64,000 nucleotides of DNA from DATMNI01 sp035570275 (GTDB taxonomy: Bacteria > Acidobacteriota > Terriglobia > Bryobacterales > Bryobacteraceae). The translations under genes were made by a program, and so were the position numbers. Shown here piece after piece: positions 58,436 through 64,000 of this stretch (within the stretch, counting starts at the first letter, position 1; every line of letters starts with the position of its first letter). The notes under the pieces are model-generated. The model saw nothing but the letters and a program-made list of their open reading frames with translations, ran no database searches and was not told the DNA's origin. The DNA is taken from positions 10,685 to 74,684 of the forward strand of contig DATMNI010000386.1 in NCBI GenBank assembly GCA_035570275.1. Reading direction: 5' to 3'.

Positions 58436-59455
58436 TCAATCCGGATATTTCTCGCCCGCCTTCACGACGCGGATGCGGTGGTCGGTGAATTTCTTGTGGG
58501 CCCCGGGCAGGTCCACCGCCGGCATGTGGCATGTGACGCAATCCTGTTTGGCGACGCGGCAGGTTCGAACCGCGGCGGCGCTTGCCCCACCTGCGGACGA
58601 GTGGCAAGCCAGGCACTTGGAATCGTAGGCGCGGGCGGAAGTTTCCAGGCCGCGATGCGGATTGTGGCACGCCGTGCAGCGGATGCGTTTGTCTTCGGTG
58701 TCGTAGCACTTGCTCAGGGTCAAGCGGTACGGCTGGAAACGGACGTTCAGGATTCCGCGCGGGCCTTTGATGGCAATCTCCGACCATGACCGGTGGCACT
58801 CGCCGCAGAAGTCGGACATCTGTTCCGTGCTCAGGCTGCCCAGTTTGCGCATGGGACTGACGGACTGCACATGCGCCTCGGACGGGCCATGGCAGCGCTC
58901 GCACTGCACCCCGGCGATCATCGAGGAAGGCGTAAACTGCGATCCCTTGGCGGCGCCGGTGGCGTGGCAGGCGAAGCAATCCCGCGCGTCCGACCCGGCC
59001 AGCAGGCGTCCGGCGGCCTCTTTCACATTGTGGACGGCGGCAATCTGCGCGCCCATCGTCAAGTCCAGACCGTGTAGCGCGCTGTAGTAGCTGACCATGC
59101 TTTCGTACCAATAGCCTTCGCGCTCGAAGAGATACGTCTGTCCCGCCGAGCCTTGGCCGAAAGCCCAGTCGATCCGGGTCCGGTACGTTGTGTTGCCATC
59201 GGTCACCGTATAAATTGTCTCATCACCGGCGCGTGTGGTCTCCCGTGTGATCTCCCAGGTATAGCCGTCCCGGGTCAGGGACATTTTGGGATTGGCCCGC
59301 AGGATCGCGCCATCCTTGGCGGTTTCGAGCGCCTGCGTCATAGTGGATTGGGCGATGCCCGCGGTCTCCGCAGTGTGACAGCGCGCGCACGTTTGAGGTG
59401 CGGCATGGGCCGCGTGAATCACACCGACGAGTTCTACCAGCAGGATCAGCGCTAT
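58436..59455 (-). CDS. Heptahaem c-type cytochrome with disrupted 5' end
   Basis: The protein contains seven CXXCH motifs (CARCH, CFACH, CERCH, CGECH, CTACH, CLACH, CVTCH), typical of a periplasmic multihaem cytochrome of the DmsE/NrfB-like or octahaem-related kind. The first standard start is GTG 59422, but it lies inside the signal peptide: the in-frame upstream codons read ALILLVELVGVIHAAHA and continue to ATA 59455, where a palindromic repeat begins. The original start codon has probably been lost by repeat insertion, so translation may depend on CTG 59449 or another non-standard start. Downstream is a TPR-deiodinase gene. Confidence 0.8.
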   Translation of the reverse strand: MALILLVELVGVIHAAHAAPQTCARCHTAETAGIAQSTMTQALETAKDGAILRANPKMSLTRDGYTWEITRETTRAGDETIYTVTDGNTTYRTRIDWAFGQGSAGQTYLFEREGYWYESMVSYYSALHGLDLTMGAQIAAVHNVKEAAGRLLAGSDARDCFACHATGAAKGSQFTPSSMIAGVQCERCHGPSEAHVQSVSPMRKLGSLSTEQMSDFCGECHRSWSEIAIKGPRGILNVRFQPYRLTLSKCYDTEDKRIRCTACHNPHRGLETSARAYDSKCLACHSSAGGASAAAVRTCRVAKQDCVTCHMPAVDLPGAHKKFTDHRIRVVKAGEKYPD

Positions 59456-59628
59456 GTGGGGCAGGTTGTTAACCTGCGGCGGATTGGCAATCCGCCTGCC
59501 CGTAGTTGCACAAAACTTGCCTATCGGCAGATGAACCCTCTCAATCTCGCGTCTGGCCAGAGGGCTTTCCTCAGGCCACCGGCAGGCGGATTGCCAATCC
59601 GCCGCAGGATACCATCCTGCCCCACAAA
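59455..59628. repeat. Composite palindromic element, family A copies 4 and 5 (inverted pair)
   Basis: The copy at 59455-59500 and the inverted copy at 59581-59628 flank an ~80-bp spacer. It separates the TonB receptor 3 stop from the cytochrome and replaces the latter's start region. Confidence 0.85.
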
Positions 59629-59635
59629 GTCCATT

Positions 59636-62600
59636 TCAGAACGTAAACTTGACCGCAAGCTGCACCACACGATGGCCCTGCTTGGTGGTGATGGTACCAA
59701 AAAGCGGCGTGTTGAGCTGCCCCGTGGTCCCGCTGAAGCCCAGGTTCAGGTTGGCGCCGTTGAAAGACCACAACGGATGGTTGAAGACGTTGTAGGCATT
59801 CATGCGCAGTTGCAGTTTTCTGCCTTCGCCGAGGACGGAGAAATTCTTGAAGAGCCCGAAGTCCGTATTGAAGAAGGCCGGTCCATATAGCACCGGCAGC
59901 GTGGTGGGGCCGTTCTGGCCAACCTGGGTGGGGAACGCGAAGCAGCTTGGATTGATGTACTGGTGCGGCGCCAGATTCGCGCCCGGATCGCAGGTGACAA
60001 TCGGGCTCAGCGCGATATTGGGCGTGCCCAGCAGCGAGGTGTTGCTGATGTTATAAGTTGTGCCCGGAATCTTGGCGCCGTTCAAGGCCAGGCCGAAGGT
60101 CTGGGTCCGCTGGCCGGTAAGGTTCTGGCCGCTCTGGAGCTGCGTGATCCCGGAGATCTGCCAGCCGTTCACCACACCGCCGGCAAACCTGTTCCTCACG
60201 AAGTTCGGGAGGTTATACGAGTAAGCCGCGTTGAAGATATGGGTGCGGTTGGTGGGTTGCACGCCGTAATCGTTGTTGATGTTGAACGAGTCCAGTGTCG
60301 AGCTGAGGATCCCGAGCGCCTTGGCGAAGGTGTAATTCATGTTGATCACGGCCCGGCCCTTGGTGCGCACGTAAGTCGCCTGCACCGAGTTGTAGTTGGC
60401 GTAAAGGTTGTTGGTCGCAAGGCCAAGGCCCGCGAAGCCCGTGAGCGGCCGGAAATTGTTGGCGTTTAACGTGTTCGGATCCACGCCGCCATTCTTCGAC
60501 GACAGCATGGCTCCCACCGGGACCATGTTGATATCGCTGCCATAGCCGCTGCTGTTTAACAGGTTTCGCGTCTGGTTGCCGACGTAAGCCACTTCCAGCA
60601 AACCCGACCCCGGCACTCGCTGCGAAATCGTGAAACTGTAGCTGTCCGTGACAGGCTGCTTGTCGTCCTTGGCGTCCACGGCGCCTGTGGATAGCGCCTG
60701 GGTGGTGAAGCTGAGGCCGTCCAGTTCGCTTGCCAGCAGCGGCGTGTTGCCGCCTGTGCCCTGATTGTTACTCAGAGTGACGGTTTGCATCCCGGCGGAG
60801 ACATTCAGCCCGGTGGTGAACTGGCCGGAGTGGTAATAGTAGCGGCCCCATCCGCCGCGCAGCACCGTCTTGCCGGTGCCGAAAAGGTCGTATGCCACGC
60901 CGAAACGCGGTTGGTAGTATCCCGCCCGCGTGGGGAATCCGCCCAGCGGAACCGAAGAATCGCGCTTGTGCCACAGGAATCCGCAGTACTGGAGCGGCGT
61001 GCAACCCGGATTGAAGGTGGCATAATTGAAGACCGAAAAACCGAACCCCAGATCGTCCTTCCAGGGCGTGAAGTGAGTGAAGCGGAGCCCCAGTTCCAGG
61101 GTCAGGCGTTTCGACACTTTCCAGGAATCCTGCACGAACGCCTCATAGGTGTTGTAGGAGATGTCGTTGACGCGATTGAAGGATGTCTCGGCGTAAGAGT
61201 TCAAGACGCCGGTCAGCAAATCGGCGTACGGGTTGCCGGTGGTGTTGGGGTTGCCGTTGCTGACGGACAATGCCCCCTGCGCGGCATTGTTGGCCGGCTG
61301 GGAATTGCGGATGTGCTCCCAAAAAAAGCCGGCTTTGAGCGTATGGGTGCCCCAAACCTTGGTAAGCGTGTCGCTGGCGGAGGGCATCCACTTGTCGGCG
61401 TAAAGGCCCTGGCCGGGCCCGCCGACTTCGAAACCACCCTGATTGTTGATGGCGGCCACTTCACCGCCGCCGCCAACGTTCGGAATCTGCGCCACTCCGT
61501 TCTTGAACAGGCCCTGATAGTTGTAGCCCACGGTCTTGCGGTCCACTTTCGACGGATCCTGGAAAACGTTCGGAAACGCAATGTAGGTGTAGCCGAAGAC
61601 AAATTCGTTGGTCATGGTCGGGCTGAACACGTGGGTCAGGGAGGCAGTGATTGAGTCGGAACCGTTCTTGCCCTGGGTGGCGGTCGGGTAGGGCACCTGT
61701 TGCGTGACGGTGGAGGACCACAGGCCGATCGGGAAAAGCTGGGTTTCGCGCTGCATGTTGTAGCGGACGAACAGCTTGGTGTTGTCGCTGATGCTGTAAT
61801 CCACGCGTGTCATCCACTGCATGTTGTTCTGGTTGAACAGCACGTCGTTGACCCAGTTGTAGCCGCCATCGGTATTGGGGTTGGCGTTGGGCGACGGATA
61901 CAGTTTCATCAGCGCCTGGGTGTTGGGATCGATCAAGGAAGTTGGGATGATCCCCCCTGGATACTGCGCCAGGTGCGCCGCATTGATCTGTCCAGGCGCC
62001 GCGCCGGTGGCGGTAATATTGCCTTCCTTGGCGGTTTCGGCCGCCGAGAAGTTGCCCAGAATCTCGCCCGGCGTGGGAACCGTATCGCGCAGCAGGCCGG
62101 TATCCAGGACCTGGTAGAAGTATTCGTAGCCGGTGAAGAAGAAGAGCTTGGTGTTTTTCTTATTGAAGCGCGTGCCGGGAATGATCAGTGGGCCGCCGAA
62201 CGTGCCGCCGGGGTAATAATACTTGTTCTGCGGCCGCGCCACGTTGCTGTAGTTGGCCAGCCAGTCATTGGCGTTCAGCACGGCGTTCCGCGCGTAGAAA
62301 AACGCCGAGCCGTGGAAATGATTGCCGCCGGACTTGGCTACCGAACTGATCACCGCCGGCCCTTTCTGATTCTCGGCGCTGAAGTTCGACATGTTCACTT
62401 TAAACTCGGCGATCATGTCGGAATTCGGATTGACCGGCGTATCGCAATTGCAGCCAGGGTCGGAGACGTGCGCGCCATCGGCCGTGATGTCGAGCGTGTT
62501 GCTGGGCAGTCCGTTATAGGAGTATGCGTTGTTCAGGGGGCTCTGGTTGCCGCCGTTGCCGTTGCCGTTGATGCCGATGGTCTGCCCGGTATAGTTGGCG

Positions 62601-63163
62601 GCGTTCGAGGTGCCGTTCGAGATGCCGAAGCCGGGCATGATCTTGATGTACTCGGCGGCGTTGCTGCCGAGTTGGACGAAATTCTCCAGCTCCTTGGTGG
62701 TCAGCTTGTTGGCCTTTTCGCCGGAATCGACCGGAACCAGCACGTCGGCGGAAACGGTAACATCCACGGTGGTGGCTGTGCTGCCGACCGCCAATACGAC
62801 GTTGATGTTGCGCTTCTCGCCGCCGCCGAGGGCGATGCCGCCCTGCCTGGAATTGCTGAAACCCTTGGCTTCGACCGTCAGTTCGTAGGTGCCCAGGGGC
62901 ACAGAAGCGAACGTGTAGTAGCCTTCATTGTTGGTAATGGTGTCGCGAAGCGAGCCGTTCTGCTCATCGCGCAGCTTCACCGTGGCTTGAGCCACTTGGG
63001 CTTGCGAAGGGTCGGAAACGACCCCCGTCAGGGTTGCGTAAATGGATTGTGCTGGAAGATTCGCGACCGCCAAAGCCAGGAAGGCGAACGCGGCAAGGAC
63101 TCTGATGCAAACTGAGCTCATGCAAACTGACGTGCTGCAAACTGACCTGCTGCAAACTGACAT
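59636..63163 (-). CDS. TonB-dependent receptor 3 (Oar-like)
   Basis: GAGGGG six bases upstream supports ATG 63163, giving about 1,175 residues; 63298 would read through intergenic repeats. The signal peptide n-region is repetitive (MSVCSRSVCSTSVCMSSVC) because of a 15-bp tandem repeat, then VLAAFAFLALAVANLPAQ. A carboxypeptidase-regulatory-like domain (TLTGVVSDPSQAQVAQATVK), a plug (YNGLPSNTLDITADGAHVSD) and a barrel ending VVQLAVKFTF follow. It differs strongly from receptors 1 and 2 in the barrel. An extended -10 promoter lies about 50 bp upstream. Ligand unknown. Confidence 0.9.
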   Translation of the reverse strand: MSVCSRSVCSTSVCMSSVCIRVLAAFAFLALAVANLPAQSIYATLTGVVSDPSQAQVAQATVKLRDEQNGSLRDTITNNEGYYTFASVPLGTYELTVEAKGFSNSRQGGIALGGGEKRNINVVLAVGSTATTVDVTVSADVLVPVDSGEKANKLTTKELENFVQLGSNAAEYIKIMPGFGISNGTSNAANYTGQTIGINGNGNGGNQSPLNNAYSYNGLPSNTLDITADGAHVSDPGCNCDTPVNPNSDMIAEFKVNMSNFSAENQKGPAVISSVAKSGGNHFHGSAFFYARNAVLNANDWLANYSNVARPQNKYYYPGGTFGGPLIIPGTRFNKKNTKLFFFTGYEYFYQVLDTGLLRDTVPTPGEILGNFSAAETAKEGNITATGAAPGQINAAHLAQYPGGIIPTSLIDPNTQALMKLYPSPNANPNTDGGYNWVNDVLFNQNNMQWMTRVDYSISDNTKLFVRYNMQRETQLFPIGLWSSTVTQQVPYPTATQGKNGSDSITASLTHVFSPTMTNEFVFGYTYIAFPNVFQDPSKVDRKTVGYNYQGLFKNGVAQIPNVGGGGEVAAINNQGGFEVGGPGQGLYADKWMPSASDTLTKVWGTHTLKAGFFWEHIRNSQPANNAAQGALSVSNGNPNTTGNPYADLLTGVLNSYAETSFNRVNDISYNTYEAFVQDSWKVSKRLTLELGLRFTHFTPWKDDLGFGFSVFNYATFNPGCTPLQYCGFLWHKRDSSVPLGGFPTRAGYYQPRFGVAYDLFGTGKTVLRGGWGRYYYHSGQFTTGLNVSAGMQTVTLSNNQGTGGNTPLLASELDGLSFTTQALSTGAVDAKDDKQPVTDSYSFTISQRVPGSGLLEVAYVGNQTRNLLNSSGYGSDINMVPVGAMLSSKNGGVDPNTLNANNFRPLTGFAGLGLATNNLYANYNSVQATYVRTKGRAVINMNYTFAKALGILSSTLDSFNINNDYGVQPTNRTHIFNAAYSYNLPNFVRNRFAGGVVNGWQISGITQLQSGQNLTGQRTQTFGLALNGAKIPGTTYNISNTSLLGTPNIALSPIVTCDPGANLAPHQYINPSCFAFPTQVGQNGPTTLPVLYGPAFFNTDFGLFKNFSVLGEGRKLQLRMNAYNVFNHPLWSFNGANLNLGFSGTTGQLNTPLFGTITTKQGHRVVQLAVKFTF
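63106..63163 (-). repeat. 15-bp in-frame tandem repeat in TonB receptor 3 signal peptide
   Basis: TGCAAACTGACSTGC units (63106-63120, 63121-63135, 63136-63150 and a partial fourth) encode repeated Ser-Val-Cys residues just after the start codon. Confidence 0.9.
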
Positions 63164-63210
63164 AGTGTGCCCCTCAAACAAATTTGATTTCCGTGGACCC
63201 TTGTGCGAGG

Positions 63211-63219
63211 AGTATATCA
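63211..63219 (-). promoter_or_regulatory. Extended -10 promoter for TonB receptor 3
   Basis: On the minus strand TGATATACT combines the TGn extension with a TATACT -10 box, 48 bp before the start codon. No clear -35 box is seen, as is usual for extended -10 promoters. Confidence 0.4.
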
Positions 63220-63253
63220 CAGCAACACGGCAATCCTTGCCTGTGGTTTTTCC

Positions 63254-63277
63254 GTGGCACAAGCATTCCTGCCTGTG
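63254..63277. repeat. Dispersed palindrome, family D copy 2
   Basis: GTGGCACAAGCATTCCTGCC plus TGTG is the inverted counterpart of 5674-5697. It is followed by a run of seven or more T. Confidence 0.7.
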
Positions 63278-63450
63278 TTTTTTTCGCCTTACCGCCACGC
63301 ATCTCCCGGCTATCCGCCGTGGCCGCCCCCGGTCCGAGATTCTGCCGCATTCACCATTTCTGGCGGATCAACGTGGATTGGTTCGAGAGGAACGTGCGGT
63401 TGCCGTCGCTGCCGAATTGGATCGGGTCGGCGTTGGTCCTGTAACCGCCC

Positions 63451-63507
63451 GACCTTCTGGCGGGTGTGAAACCTTCTGGCGAGGGTGAAACCTTCTGGCG
63501 AGGGTGA
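63451..63507. repeat. 19-bp tandem repeat, three units
   Basis: ACCTTCTGGCGAGGGTGA with an added A or G is repeated three times, the first unit with two changes. Confidence 0.85.
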
Positions 63508-63696
63508 TGGGTAGCCGGCGCTCGCCGGTCCGGGTCCGGGAATGGCGGGGGTTCCCGCAACACCGGGTTGACCACTAGAAAATCGCCGGATTCGTCCGGA
63601 TTCTAGGCGTCATAGCCGCCACTGCGGCGGCGGTGAAGCCAGGGCTCTGCCGGAAAAATACGAAGCGAGTGGTGGATGCCTGAAGCAGCGTTTCCA

Positions 63697-63738
63697 TGCC
63701 AGTTAGACGCTGCCATTTAGCCGCTGCCAGTTACGCCG
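63697..63738. repeat. 14-bp tandem repeat, three units
   Basis: TGCCAGTTAGACGC, TGCCATTTAGCCGC and TGCCAGTTACGCCGC follow one another in non-coding DNA. Confidence 0.75.
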
Positions 63739-64000
63739 CGAGCTGTTCCGCGCCCTGCAAGGATTGGACGGCACGGGGTGCAAAAAGCGGGATCGGGAGA
63801 GGCGCCTCCATGCTGGCTGGCACCGGAACACAAGCCAAACCCATGTAAGGAATGTCCCTGGTGCCGCGCAAGCCGCATGGAAATCTGGCAATCCACCCGG
63901 AGGGCGCCGCCAAATAAACGCCCTTAGTCCCGGATGCTCCCAGCCGTGGCTGGGGCAGCCTGCTTTAGTGATTCAATTCCGGACTGGTCGCGGTGGCCGG

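Larger units (their letters stand above)
63164..64000. other. 837-bp region without a supported gene
   Basis: Apart from the receptor promoter, the region contains a family D palindrome (63254-63277), a 19-bp tandem array (63451-63507) and a 14-bp tandem array (63697-63738). Short open frames near 63700-63910 have no start signal or family resemblance. No tRNA or small RNA could be folded with confidence by eye. Confidence 0.5.

Noticed and set aside
61700..63115. 471-residue plus-strand open frame
   Set aside because: It is antisense to TonB receptor 3, has no leader or domain, and the receptor frame is clearly real.
63700..63913. Two overlapping ~60-residue minus-strand frames near the right end
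   Set aside because: No start signal or domain, Arg/Pro-rich composition, and they overlap a 14-bp tandem repeat.

Overview
The window looks like chromosomal DNA from an Acidobacteriota soil bacterium of the Solibacter/Bryobacter type. Evidence: GC-rich sequence; three ~1,150-1,200-residue TonB-dependent receptors that start with a carboxypeptidase-regulatory-like domain (Oar type); MacB/FtsX 'ADOP' permeases; two CRTAC1 (FG-GAP + ASPIC/UnbV) proteins; and an NHL-repeat protein ending in the C-terminal domain known from Solibacter (TIGR03437-like). No rRNA, tRNA, CRISPR array or intact insertion sequence was seen.

Layout. 1-0.9 kb: end of a GMC oxidoreductase and its gluconate-2-dehydrogenase subunit 3 partner. 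1.0-4.6 kb: TonB receptor 1 and terminator. 4.7-15.4 kb: a tightly packed eight-gene operon (TPR protein, Tat-type molybdopterin oxidoreductase, alkaline-phosphatase-like protein, unknown protein, CRTAC1-TPR fusion, small protein, TPR protein, CRTAC1 protein). 15.4-24.5 kb: haem-binding protein, Fic protein, frameshifted ADOP permease, O-methyltransferase, NHL protein. 24.7-28.7 kb: decayed accessory DNA with a Uma2 nuclease, a broken type I R-M locus (hsdM lacking its catalytic core, YhcG-type nuclease, frameshifted hsdS) and fused gene fragments. 28.9-33.9 kb: L,D-transpeptidase, M23 peptidase, sedolisin and haem peroxidase. 34.0-49.4 kb: GH67 alpha-glucuronidase and glucarate-dehydratase-like enolase on the minus strand, then an island of toxin-antitoxin remnants, then on the plus strand a xylose-isomerase-like protein and a corrinoid methyltransfer cluster (UroD-family methyltransferase, B12 protein, small partner, 2Fe-2S ASKHA reactivase, activation protein, homocysteine methyltransferase). 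49.6-53.0 kb: TonB receptor 2. 53.3-59.4 kb: RRM protein, glycosidase, RES toxin-antitoxin, TPR-deiodinase fusion, heptahaem cytochrome. 59.6-63.2 kb: TonB receptor 3.

The most interesting reading is that 34-55 kb serves glucuronoxylan use. GH67 releases 4-O-methyl-glucuronate, and the adjacent corrinoid system could remove the methyl ether and pass the methyl group to homocysteine. This substrate link is inference from proximity only. The cluster resembles a methionine synthase split into separate proteins, with a UroD-family methyltransferase in place of the methyl-folate module.

Two genome-dynamics themes recur. First, several families of palindromic repeats lie between genes and also inside gene ends, where they supply N-terminal codons or a stop codon. 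Second, short 12-20 bp tandem duplications are frequent, in frame inside genes or next to them. The 38-41.6 kb island holds four toxin-antitoxin pairs in which every toxin carries a visible lesion and every antitoxin reads intact; the island is flanked by two diverged copies of the same divergent promoter junction.
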